In this document: in pieces, positions 1 to 7,276 of the stretch
How positions within the stretch are numbered: position 1 is the first letter of the stretch
Layout of the letters: each line of letters begins with the position of its first letter
Source of the DNA: Bryobacteraceae bacterium
Lineage (GTDB): Bacteria; Acidobacteriota; Terriglobia; Bryobacterales; Bryobacteraceae
DNA length: 64,000 bases
Direction of reading: 5' to 3'
Assembly: GCA_023384675.1 (NCBI GenBank)
Contig: JAHDVK010000009.1
Location: 124,001 to 188,000, forward strand
Program-made: the position numbers and the translations under genes
Notes under the pieces: generated by a model
What the model was told of the DNA's origin: nothing
What the model saw: only the letters and a program-made list of their open reading frames with translations
Databases searched by the model: none

Positions 1-888
1 AGCCAGAATCGTGGTGTACCATGGCAGCGTTCCGCCCGGCTCATCGAAGTTCGTGACCGATTCGACGTTGAGCGCGATCTGCGCACCGCCCAGCAGGGCG
101 AAGGCCAGCACGAGAATGCGGATGCGGCCTTTCGGAGCTTCTTTCTCGCGGGCCCGGCGGCGATAAAGCACCAGCGCGTAGATCACGAAGAAGGCGGTGA
201 GCAGACCGGCCGGGACCGAGAAGAAATTCCGCAGCGTTCTCGGCCTCGCGTATTGGCTTTCGAAGCCCGGTTCGAACTCCGGCCTCAGCCGGCCCGCGAC
301 CGGCCGCGTGCCATGCATCAGGATGAAGCCCGCGAAGCGCGCCCGCGGCTCATGCTCGGGGATGATCTCGAACGTGTATCGCCCGCTGTGCCCGCGCACG
401 CTGGGGCTGAGCGGGCTCACCTTTGCGCCATGCACGAAGCCGAGCCATTCCTTTGCGAAGCTCTCGGCGGCGGCTTGCACCTCATCGGCGGGGAGTTCGG
501 GGCGGGGGCCCAGGTCTTCGCCGGTCATTTCGAATCCGAGCAGATGGCCGTGGGGATTCAGAGTGGCGCTGAAGGTCGTTTCCCCGTCCTTGAGACTGGC
601 TTCGACGGGAAAGCCCGGGTGCAGCAGCGCCACCACGCCGGGGTTTACGGCGCGCATCCCGTAGATGCGGGCCTCGGTGCGTTCCTCGAACTTGACGAAG
701 AGTCCGGCGTCGTGAGCGTCGAGCCCCACCGCGGCCGCGTGGCGTCTTGCAGCCTCTTCGAGCGCCGCCCGCGGCAAGGGTAGACGGACCTCATCGGGTA
801 GCGGCGCGCTCGTGCGCAGCCATAGCGCCGCCACCAACGCCAGGGGCGCGGCGGCGGCGAGCAAGAGCATCAAGGGCCGGTAGCGCAT
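1..888 (-). CDS. Membrane protein, C-terminus beyond window edge
   Basis: An open frame of 296 codons starts at an ATG and runs off the left edge without a stop, so only the N-terminal part is seen. The translation has a signal-anchor or first membrane helix at residues ~5-23, a soluble exported region of ~195 residues, then hydrophobic helices at ~224-242 and ~258-274 with an Arg-rich connection between them. This arrangement resembles the N-terminal half of long acidobacterial membrane proteins that end in a CPBP (Abi) intramembrane protease domain, but that domain, if present, lies outside the window. I therefore give no function. The gene is transcribed away from the neighbouring tRNA. 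Confidence 0.7.
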   Translation of the reverse strand, partial: MRYRPLMLLLAAAAPLALVAALWLRTSAPLPDEVRLPLPRAALEEAARRHAAAVGLDAHDAGLFVKFEERTEARIYGMRAVNPGVVALLHPGFPVEASLKDGETTFSATLNPHGHLLGFEMTGEDLGPRPELPADEVQAAAESFAKEWLGFVHGAKVSPLSPSVRGHSGRYTFEIIPEHEPRARFAGFILMHGTRPVAGRLRPEFEPGFESQYARPRTLRNFFSVPAGLLTAFFVIYALVLYRRRAREKEAPKGRIRILVLAFALLGGAQIALNVESVTNFDEPGGTLPWYTTILA

Positions 889-958
889 GTCGGGGAGGAA
901 AGGCTGAATCTCACGATTGTAACGGCTTCCAGGCCTGCGGGGTAAAATAGGAGTCCAC

Positions 959-1035
959 GGGACCGTAGCTCAGCTGGATAGAGCATCTGCCTTCTAAGCA
1001 GAGGGTCGCAGGTTCGAGTCCTGCCGGTCCTACCA
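959..1035 (+). tRNA. tRNA-Arg (anticodon TCT)
   Basis: A cloverleaf is visible: a 7-bp acceptor stem (GGGACCG with CGGTCCT, first pair G-U), a D arm beginning GCTCAGCTGG, an anticodon stem TCTGC/GCAGA with loop CTTCTAA (anticodon TCT, reads AGA), the T arm with GGTTCGAGTCC, discriminator A and an encoded CCA. Length is 77 nt. Confidence 0.95.
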
Positions 1036-1104
1036 GGACTCGCTATTGACATGGAGGCCCCAGCGCGTCAGGATGAACACGGTTCTTCCTGAACAGGTGA
1101 CGCC

Positions 1105-2481
1105 ATGCGAAAACTTCTTTACTTTCTTTTCCCGATGACGGTCTTCGCTCAGGGGCCTTACTTGACCGAAGGTGTGCGGGTCGGCGAAGTCACTGAGAAT
1201 TCGGCGCTGGTCTGGTTCCGCCTCTCGCCCCTGCCCGATCCCATTCCTGGAAAATTCCCGGACGATGAACGCCGCGGACGCGCGAGTCTGCTGCCTGACA
1301 ACACCGAGACCTGGAAGCTGCCTGGAGCGGTGCCGGGGATTGCCGGCCGCGGTACCGTGTGGCTGGCAACCCGCGAGGATATGCGCGATATGCGCTCCGT
1401 TGGCGAGTTCCAGACCGGCCCGGAGGGCGATTACACCGTCAAGATGAAGCTTGAGCGCCTCCGCTCCGGGCGCCAGCACTACGTCGCCGTCGAAATCAAC
1501 GAAAAGCCCACCAAGCCGGACGCAAGCTTCACTACCGCGCCCTCCGCGCGGCAGCGCGCCGCCGTGCGCTTCAACGTGGTCACGGGGCTGATGTACCGCG
1601 ACCTCGACCACGACGACGGCTTTCACATCTTCGCCGCCATGCGCAAAGCTCCGCCCAACTTCCTCGTCTTCACCGGCGATAATGTTTACTACGATAACGA
1701 ACCGCCCCGCGCGGTCACGCGCGACCTGGCGCGCTACCACTGGCAGCGGATGTTCGCCAAACCCCGCCATGTCGATCTGCTCTCGGTCACCCCGCAGTAT
1801 TGGATGAAGGACGACCACGACACGCTCAGCGACGATTCCTGGCCCGGCATGGACCCCGACTGGATGCTCCCCATGACCTTCGAGACCGGTCGCAGGCTCT
1901 TCCTTGAGCAGGCGCCTGTCGAAGACCCCACCTACCGCACCTTCCGCTGGGGCAAGGGTCTGCAAATCTGGCTGCTCGAAGGCCGCGACTTCCGCTCGCC
2001 CAACTCCGACCCCGACGGACCCAATAAGACCATCCTCGGAGCCAAGCAGAAGGAGTGGCTGAAGTCCACCGTCGCCGCCAGCGATGCCGACTATAAGATC
2101 ATCATCAGCCCCACGCCCTGGATCGGTCCCGACCGCCCGAAAAAGAACGACAACTACTCGAACGAAGGATTCGCCACCGAAGGCAACGAGATGCGCGCCT
2201 GGGCCGCTTCCCAAAAGAACACTTACCTCATCTGCGGCGACCGCCACTGGCAGTACCACTCCGTGGACCCCAAGAGCGGCCTGCACGAGTTCTCAAGCGG
2301 CCCGGCCAGCGACGAACATGCCGGCGGCACCCCGGGCGAAGACAAAAACATCCACCGCTTCCATCGTGTGAAGGGCGGCTACGTTTCGGCCGAGATTGCG
2401 CCGGCGGGCAACACGAGCAAGCTTATTTTCCGGCTGCACGACGTGCACGGCGCGGCGGCTTACGAATGGACGGCGCCATAA
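1105..2481 (+). CDS. PhoD-like metallophosphatase (alkaline phosphatase D family)
   Basis: A 458-residue exported phosphatase or phosphodiesterase of the calcineurin-like PhoD family. A short signal peptide (residues 1-15, cleavage near FAQ-G) is followed by the fibronectin-like N-terminal domain typical of PhoD (~18-145). The metallophosphatase core shows GDNVYYD at 191-197, KDDHD at 235-239 and CGDRHWQYH at 377-385, which fit the metal-binding Asp/Asn/His positions of the family. Length fits PhoD proteins. It starts 69 bp after tRNA-Arg and precedes a bacterioferritin. The substrate (phosphomonoester, phosphodiester or phospholipid) cannot be read from the sequence. Confidence 0.85.
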   Translation: MRKLLYFLFPMTVFAQGPYLTEGVRVGEVTENSALVWFRLSPLPDPIPGKFPDDERRGRASLLPDNTETWKLPGAVPGIAGRGTVWLATREDMRDMRSVGEFQTGPEGDYTVKMKLERLRSGRQHYVAVEINEKPTKPDASFTTAPSARQRAAVRFNVVTGLMYRDLDHDDGFHIFAAMRKAPPNFLVFTGDNVYYDNEPPRAVTRDLARYHWQRMFAKPRHVDLLSVTPQYWMKDDHDTLSDDSWPGMDPDWMLPMTFETGRRLFLEQAPVEDPTYRTFRWGKGLQIWLLEGRDFRSPNSDPDGPNKTILGAKQKEWLKSTVAASDADYKIIISPTPWIGPDRPKKNDNYSNEGFATEGNEMRAWAASQKNTYLICGDRHWQYHSVDPKSGLHEFSSGPASDEHAGGTPGEDKNIHRFHRVKGGYVSAEIAPAGNTSKLIFRLHDVHGAAAYEWTAP

Positions 2482-2525
2482 AAGATTGATCGGGTCTGCT
2501 ATTGTGAATAAAGAGGTCTTAAACT

Positions 2526-3017
2526 ATGGATAAAGCAAAGAGTATTGATCTGCTGAATGCGGCGGTGGCCGACGAGCTGCAGGCGGTTCACCAGTACATG
2601 TATTTCCATTTCCACCTGGATGACCAGGGCTTTCGCCCCCTGGCCGCGCTTTTCAAGCGCATCGCCGTGATGGAAATGGTGCACGTGGAAACCCTCGCGG
2701 AGAGGATTCTTTTCCTGAAGGGCGATGTGAAGATGGCGCTCGCCGGGCCAGTGGAGCCGATCCAGGACGCCGAGGCCATGCTCAAGAAAGCCGCCGAAAT
2801 GGAGGAGACTAGCGCCAGCGATTACAACAAAATGGCGCTGGAATGCGCGCAAAATGCTGATTCCGCTTCCAAGCAGATCTTCGAGCAACTTGTGAAGGAA
2901 GAAGAAGAGCACTACGAGATCTTCGATCAGCAGGTCGATAACATCCGCCGGTTCGGCCCCAGTTATCTCGCCCTGCAGAGCTTTAACGCCGCCCCCGATG
3001 CGGCGGGCGGAGAGTAG
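2526..3017 (+). CDS. bfr: Bacterioferritin
   Basis: A 163-residue four-helix iron-storage protein of the ferritin-like superfamily that oxidises Fe(II) at a di-iron site and stores it as mineral. The helices carry the expected ligands: E in ADELQAVHQY near residue 18, E-M-V-H near 50-53 (Met equivalent to the haem ligand of Escherichia coli bacterioferritin), the RILFLKG signature that follows it in classical bacterioferritins, and a C-terminal EEEEHYE helix. An AGAGGTC Shine-Dalgarno precedes the ATG. The C-terminus (~145-163) extends a little beyond the helical core. It is a single gene between the phosphatase and a coiled-coil protein. Confidence 0.85.
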   Translation: MDKAKSIDLLNAAVADELQAVHQYMYFHFHLDDQGFRPLAALFKRIAVMEMVHVETLAERILFLKGDVKMALAGPVEPIQDAEAMLKKAAEMEETSASDYNKMALECAQNADSASKQIFEQLVKEEEEHYEIFDQQVDNIRRFGPSYLALQSFNAAPDAAGGE

Positions 3018-3245
3018 CCGCGGTTTCTCCTCGGACGGCTCGCCGGCCTGCACCGGCCGCCGGGCCTTTCTCTGGTACTTCTAGCCCGCAAGTAATTGAT
3101 GGGCAATATTTTCAGGCGCATCACCGCGCTGGCCGGTAGAATTTTCCGGCCAACGACTGCTCACTCGCCTCTAACTTATTGATTTTTAAGTGCTACCCGT
3201 TTTGGTCTCCCGATTGCAATCAAGATGGCTGTAAGGAAGAAGTTT
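3018..3245 (+). other. Intergenic region with stem-loop
   Basis: No gene is seen here. A GC-rich imperfect inverted repeat followed by TTTCTC just after the bacterioferritin stop may terminate that transcript. Further on, TGGCCGG and CCGGCCA (3130-3152) form a perfect 7-bp stem around a nine-base AT-rich loop. The remaining sequence upstream of the next gene is AT-rich and is the likely promoter area. Confidence 0.4.
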
Positions 3246-4163
3246 ATGTCTGATTCCAACTACAACGAGAAAGTGACCAACTCTTCGAATCCTTCTTACG
3301 AGATTCGAGAGGAAAGGCCCAGGCGGTTCCCATTCGCCACGGTGGCGTTGGCCGTGGGCCTTTTGGCGGCATTTGGTCTCAGTTTCTGGCAGCACTCCAA
3401 CACTGTCAACCTCCGGCTGGAGATAGCGGAGCTTCAGAAGGAGATGCGGATGCTGCGGCAGGCGGCCAATGAGGCGGACACCCAGGTCTTGAAAACCCTG
3501 GAAGAGGTTCGCTCCGAGCTGGATTCCACCCGCAAAGAGAGCGCGGAGAGTGTGGAAAAGGCGCGGGCAGCGTTGCGCCGGCAAACCGATATTGTTGCCA
3601 CACGGCTCGCCAAGCGTCAGGAAGAGCAAAGACAATTGATCGCGGAGCAGGCCGAGCAATTAGACGAAATTAAGAGCACAACTGAATTGGCGACAGCGAA
3701 GTTAACCGACATTACCACTGATGTGGGCTCGGTCCGCACGGAAGTCGCTTCCACGCGCGGCGATCTCGACAGGACGATCGCCGACCTGCGCCGCACCACC
3801 GGCGACCTGGGCGTGATGAGCGGCCTGATCGCCACCAACCGTAAAGAATTGGAAGCGTTGCGTTCCGTGGGCGAACGCGACTACTACGAGTTCACCATCA
3901 CCAAGGGTCAGAAGCAGCAGCGCATCGGCGATATTGTGATGCAGGTCAAGCGCACGGATACCCGGCGCAACCGGTTCACCATCGATATCATCGCCGACGA
4001 TAAGCGCGTCGAGAAGAAAGATAAGACCGTCAATGAGCCGGTTCAGTTCTATGTATTGAGCCGTGCGCGCGTCCCGTACGAATTGGTGGTCAACGAGGTT
4101 CGCAAGGATACTCTGGTGGGCTATCTCGCCATGCCGAAAACGAAATTGACGGCGCAGCGTTAG
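3246..4163 (+). CDS. Membrane-anchored coiled-coil protein, function unknown
   Basis: A 305-residue protein. I chose this ATG over one 21 bp upstream because AAGGAAG lies at the right distance before it. Residues 1-28 are polar, ~30-48 form one membrane helix, ~55-195 are heptad-rich (LRLEIAELQKEMRML and following) and should be a long coiled coil outside the membrane. Residues ~205-305 are beta-rich with many charged residues. I do not recognise a named domain. It is followed at once by a densely structured intergenic segment with a strong terminator, so it may share a transcript with that RNA. Confidence 0.75.
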   Translation: MSDSNYNEKVTNSSNPSYEIREERPRRFPFATVALAVGLLAAFGLSFWQHSNTVNLRLEIAELQKEMRMLRQAANEADTQVLKTLEEVRSELDSTRKESAESVEKARAALRRQTDIVATRLAKRQEEQRQLIAEQAEQLDEIKSTTELATAKLTDITTDVGSVRTEVASTRGDLDRTIADLRRTTGDLGVMSGLIATNRKELEALRSVGERDYYEFTITKGQKQQRIGDIVMQVKRTDTRRNRFTIDIIADDKRVEKKDKTVNEPVQFYVLSRARVPYELVVNEVRKDTLVGYLAMPKTKLTAQR

Positions 4164-4169
4164 TTGCCA

Positions 4170-4425
4170 GAAAGTTCCACCGGCGGGGACAAGTGAATCC
4201 GCCGGAAACCGGAGAGCGAGGCTGGCGCCGGGTGAGGGTGGAAGCTCTCAGATCTGGCGGGCGTGGCCGAAAGGCTGCGGGTCATTTCGGGCTTCACCGG
4301 CAGCCGGCCACTCCGGGGAAACAGATTATGGTTTAAGACTTTTTAACTCCTCCTTCCCTTGCGGCGCCCCCAACGCCGCTCTGAGGCGAGCCGACCTCCG
4401 ACGGTTCGCCTCTCTTTTTTTGAGT
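4170..4425 (+). ncRNA. Candidate structured ncRNA or structured 3' UTR
   Basis: About 250 bases without a coding frame hold a run of helices. CCGGCGG/CCGCCGG spans 4180-4205. GAGAGC/GCTCTC spans 4212-4249. A 12-bp compound helix, GTGGCC + GGCTGC with GCAGCC + GGCCAC, spans 4263-4311 and has a one-sided GAAA bulge. GCGGCG/CGCCGC spans 4361-4379. The series ends in a terminator hairpin with a T7 run. The density of perfect stems and the terminal hairpin suggest a stable RNA. I could not match it to 6S, SRP, RNase P, tmRNA or a common riboswitch. It may instead be an unusually structured 3' UTR of the coiled-coil gene. Confidence 0.45.
4383..4421 (+). terminator. Rho-independent terminator
   Basis: GAGGCGAGCCG pairs with CGGTTCGCCTC (11 bp, one G-U) around an 8-base loop and is followed by TCTTTTTTT. 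It is the strongest intrinsic terminator in this part of the window and lies 220 bp beyond the stop of the coiled-coil gene. Confidence 0.85.
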
Positions 4426-4572
4426 GGTTGAGGCCCCGTCTGCCTGGGCCGACCCGTGCGGAGGGCGCGATGGACATCGCCGGCCGGAAGATCACAGAGC
4501 CAAGTTGCGCAGGTCCGTCAGGTGAAGTGAAATTCCATGACCGGCAGGCGAGGGTGATTCCAGTAGCAACCT

Positions 4573-5844
4573 TCACGCCGCGGCGCGCAACACGCGCAGC
4601 ACGTTCAGCCCGAGGATCTTCTGAATGTCGCCATCGGAGTGCCCCCGCTGCACCATGCCCACCGTGAACATCGGCCAGTTTGTCCAGGCGAGTGAGCGGT
4701 GGTAGGGAACCCCGAGCGCGTTCGGCGGCCAGAAATACTCGAAGCGCGGCCGCCGCCGCGCGCTTTTCGGCAGTTTTGCATACTCGGCGTTGCTTGCGCG
4801 GGACTGATACGCGATGTCGGTGCCGATTGCCACGTGGTCCGCGCCAAAGCGCTTCACCAGGTAATCGATATGGTCGAGCATGGCGGCGAGGTCGTGGCTG
4901 CGCCCCAGGAACGAAGGGATGCAACACACGCCCACCAGGCCGCTCGTGCCGCAAATCGCGCGGATCACGTTGTCGGGCTTGGAGCGGATGTGCGGGTTCA
5001 ACGCGCCGCACACAGTGTGGCTCGCCACCATGGGTTTCGAGGATGCCTGTGCGGACTCAAGGCTGGTCTGCCAGCCGCAATGCGACACATCCACGACCAC
5101 GCCGGCCCGGTTCATTTCCGCGATGGCCGCGCGGCCGAAGTCTGAAAGGCCGCCGTTGGCCGGCTCGGCGCAGCCGTCGCCGAGCATGTTGCGGCGGTTG
5201 TAAGTGACGTGCATCATGCGGATGCCCAACTGGTGAAAGATGCGGATGTAGCCGAGTTCCTCCTGCACGGTGTCCCAACGCTGGGGCAGGGGAACGCCGT
5301 TGCCGGTCATCACCAGGCAGTGGGCGCGGCGGGCGCGCGCGTCTTCGATATCCGCGGCGGTGACCCCGCGGGTGACGTGCGGGCGAAGCGTGTCGGCCGT
5401 GAAGGTGAAGCGCGCGAGCCGCTTCATCAGCCGGAGCGGGTCCTGGCCTTCCTCGCCGGCGTTCTGGAGGATTGCGGTCACGCCGGCGGCGCGCCACGCG
5501 CTCAGGTATTCCTCACGCTCTGCCGCGTCGGTGGCGGCGCGCGTCATCATCATCCCTTCGCGCAGGTCCTGGACTTCGGCATCGGAAGCGCCCTGCTCGA
5601 TCGCCGCGCGCAGGGCGTCGCCGTCGATCGCCGAGCGCGGGCTGAAGCCATAGGACTCCACTACGGTGGAGGCGGCGTGGAGTTCCAGACCGTGCTGGAG
5701 CTGCGCCTGAGTCGGCTTCAGCACATCGAGCGCGGCCTGCCTCGCGGATTCGATCTCCGGGTTGGGCGCCCCGGCCGTCTGCCCGGCAAGTCCGAGCGGC
5801 AGAGCCAGGGAGAATGAGGAGCTGACAAACGTGCGCCGGTTCAT
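4573..5844 (-). CDS. Exported membrane dipeptidase (peptidase M19 family)
   Basis: A 423-residue zinc dipeptidase of the M19 (renal dipeptidase) family. I start it at the ATG of MNRRTF because GAGGGGC lies just upstream and the twin-Arg/hydrophobic leader (residues 1-26) makes sense as an export signal; a longer frame upstream is not needed. Family elements: HVTYNRRN then GDGC (212-225), DVSH (252-255), ASHT (274-277) and GTDI (341-344), matching the metal-binding His/His/Asp region of M19 TIM barrels. The first-metal HxD motif near the N-terminus is not obvious (only LELHAAS near 53-59), so this belongs to the divergent exported branch. It stands alone downstream of the molybdenum hydroxylase operon on the same strand. 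Confidence 0.85.
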   Translation of the reverse strand: MNRRTFVSSSFSLALPLGLAGQTAGAPNPEIESARQAALDVLKPTQAQLQHGLELHAASTVVESYGFSPRSAIDGDALRAAIEQGASDAEVQDLREGMMMTRAATDAAEREEYLSAWRAAGVTAILQNAGEEGQDPLRLMKRLARFTFTADTLRPHVTRGVTAADIEDARARRAHCLVMTGNGVPLPQRWDTVQEELGYIRIFHQLGIRMMHVTYNRRNMLGDGCAEPANGGLSDFGRAAIAEMNRAGVVVDVSHCGWQTSLESAQASSKPMVASHTVCGALNPHIRSKPDNVIRAICGTSGLVGVCCIPSFLGRSHDLAAMLDHIDYLVKRFGADHVAIGTDIAYQSRASNAEYAKLPKSARRRPRFEYFWPPNALGVPYHRSLAWTNWPMFTVGMVQRGHSDGDIQKILGLNVLRVLRAAA

Positions 5845-6014
5845 GATGCCCCTCATCATACAGGCGGGCGAAGTGTGATGGCGCGCCTGGCCGCGGGGTA
5901 AGCCCGGAGGGGTAGGATCCAGGCGCCTCTTTACGGTGGCAGAAAGAACTTTCTGCAAATACCTGCTAAGAACAACGCCGCGTCAGTTGCCGGCGCCGGC
6001 CGGCAGACCGCGCT

Positions 6015-6041
6015 GGCCGCCGGGCGGCGCACCCGGCGGCC
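6015..6041 (-). terminator. GC-rich inverted repeat after hydroxylase operon
   Basis: GGCCGCCGGG and CCCGGCGGCC form a perfect 10-bp stem with a 7-base loop, 20 bp past the stop of the last gene in the operon. There is no U tract on the minus strand (T-rich bases lie on the other side), so terminator function is uncertain. Confidence 0.4.
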
Positions 6042-6060
6042 TTTGGGTCTTTCGAGCAGG

Positions 6061-6291
6061 TCAGAGTTCCGAGTAGCAGCGGCGGGTTTCGTTGCACTCG
6101 TACTCGTCGGCGATCTGGCCGTCGGGGCCGACGCAAATCTGCGTCTTGTCGCACCAGAAGGCGCGGTCGTTGCCGTGCGGGACCGAGGGGTCCCATTCGG
6201 CTTCGACGTACATGCCCTTCCAGCGAAGCCACTGACAACGGTCGTCGCCGATGCGGGTCAGCCCGGCGCGTTCACCGTTGATTCGAGCCAT
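6061..6291 (-). CDS. Small Cys-containing protein in molybdenum hydroxylase operon
   Basis: A 76-residue protein whose ATG lies three bases after the stop of the FAD subunit, so it is very likely co-translated with the hydroxylase. It has five Cys (19, 47, 53, 66, 72), four of them as two pairs (C-x5-C, twice) in the C-terminal half, and many Trp/Tyr; there is no signal peptide. I do not recognise the family. The Cys spacing could bind a metal or form disulfides. The position in the operon suggests an accessory, maturation or electron-transfer role, but that is inference. Confidence 0.6.
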   Translation of the reverse strand: MARINGERAGLTRIGDDRCQWLRWKGMYVEAEWDPSVPHGNDRAFWCDKTQICVGPDGQIADEYECNETRRCYSEL

Positions 6292-6294
6292 TTC

Positions 6295-7272
6295 CTAGAC
6301 CTCCATGCCGGCGGCGCGCAGCAGGGCGCGCTTGACAGCGGTTTTGGCCAGGGTGACCTTGTAGGCGTTGCCGCTGAGCGGTTTGGCCGCTTTCACGGCT
6401 TCGGCCGCGGCCTGGGCGGCGGTGTCGGCGCTGATGGCCTTGCCCGCCAGCCACGCGCCCGCGGATTCGGCCACCAACGGAGTGGGGCCAACGTGGCCAA
6501 GGACGACCACGGCTTTCGAGACCGTATTGCCGCTCATGGTGAGGGCAACCGAAGCCGCGGCGAGGGGCCAGTCGAGGGCGTCCTTCTGCCGGACTTCGTA
6601 GGTGGCGTTCTTCGCGGAAGTGGTGGGCAGCAGGATCTCGGTGAGGATCTCATTCGGCCTGAGATCGTTCTCACGCTCGCTGTCCGACTTGGGGGCGCGG
6701 AAGAAGGTGAACGCATCGATCTCGCGCGCTCCGGTGGCGGATTCGAGCTTGATCTTCGCGCCGAGCGCGATGAGCGCCGGGCCGAAGCTCGAAGGAGACA
6801 CAAAGTGCGCGTTGCCGGAGCCGAAGATGGCGTGGAAGCGGTTGTCGCCATTGGCGACGAGGCTCTTGCCGTCCTTCATCGCCAGCAGGCCGTAGCCCTG
6901 ACGGAAGTACCAGCATCGGGGGCGCTGGCAGAGGTCGCCGCCGACCGTGCCGGTGTTCCGGATCTGCGGGCTGGTGATGCCCATCGCCGCCTGGTGCAGC
7001 GAGGGATAGGTGGAGCGGATGGCGGCGTTGCTCATCAGGGCGTCGACGGTGGTCAACGCGCCGATGCGCAGGCCGGAACCCGCTTTGGCGATGCCGGAGA
7101 GGGTCTTGATCTCGCGCAGGCTGACGACGCGCTTGGGCGTGTGGACGAAGTCCTTCATCAGGCTGAGCAGGTCGGTGCCGCCGGCGAGAACGTCGGCTTC
7201 GCCCCACTGCGCGCCGAGCAGCGCGAAGGCTTCCTTGAGCGTTTTCGGGCTTGCGTATTCAAAGGCTTGCAT
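6295..7272 (-). CDS. Xanthine dehydrogenase-family FAD-binding subunit
   Basis: A 325-residue medium subunit of a molybdenum hydroxylase. It binds FAD and passes electrons from the 2Fe-2S subunit to an acceptor. Typical features: the LAGGTDLLSLMKD dinucleotide motif (~30-43), the second FAD motif NTGTVGGDLCQRPRCWYFR (~115-133), and a C-terminal CO dehydrogenase flavoprotein domain. The closest named relative by layout is PaoB (YagS) of E. coli. PaoB carries an extra 4Fe-4S cluster in an insertion after RCWYFR; here that region has no Cys beyond those in CQRPRC, so the extra cluster seems absent. It starts 4 bp after the Mo subunit. Confidence 0.88.
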   Translation of the reverse strand: MQAFEYASPKTLKEAFALLGAQWGEADVLAGGTDLLSLMKDFVHTPKRVVSLREIKTLSGIAKAGSGLRIGALTTVDALMSNAAIRSTYPSLHQAAMGITSPQIRNTGTVGGDLCQRPRCWYFRQGYGLLAMKDGKSLVANGDNRFHAIFGSGNAHFVSPSSFGPALIALGAKIKLESATGAREIDAFTFFRAPKSDSERENDLRPNEILTEILLPTTSAKNATYEVRQKDALDWPLAAASVALTMSGNTVSKAVVVLGHVGPTPLVAESAGAWLAGKAISADTAAQAAAEAVKAAKPLSGNAYKVTLAKTAVKRALLRAAGMEV

Positions 7273-7276
7273 GGAA

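Noticed and set aside
5845-5958. N-terminal extension of the M19 dipeptidase (38 residues)
   Set aside because: The extension is Arg/Pro-rich with no sense as a leader, while MNRRTF gives a Tat-like signal and has a good ribosome-binding site.
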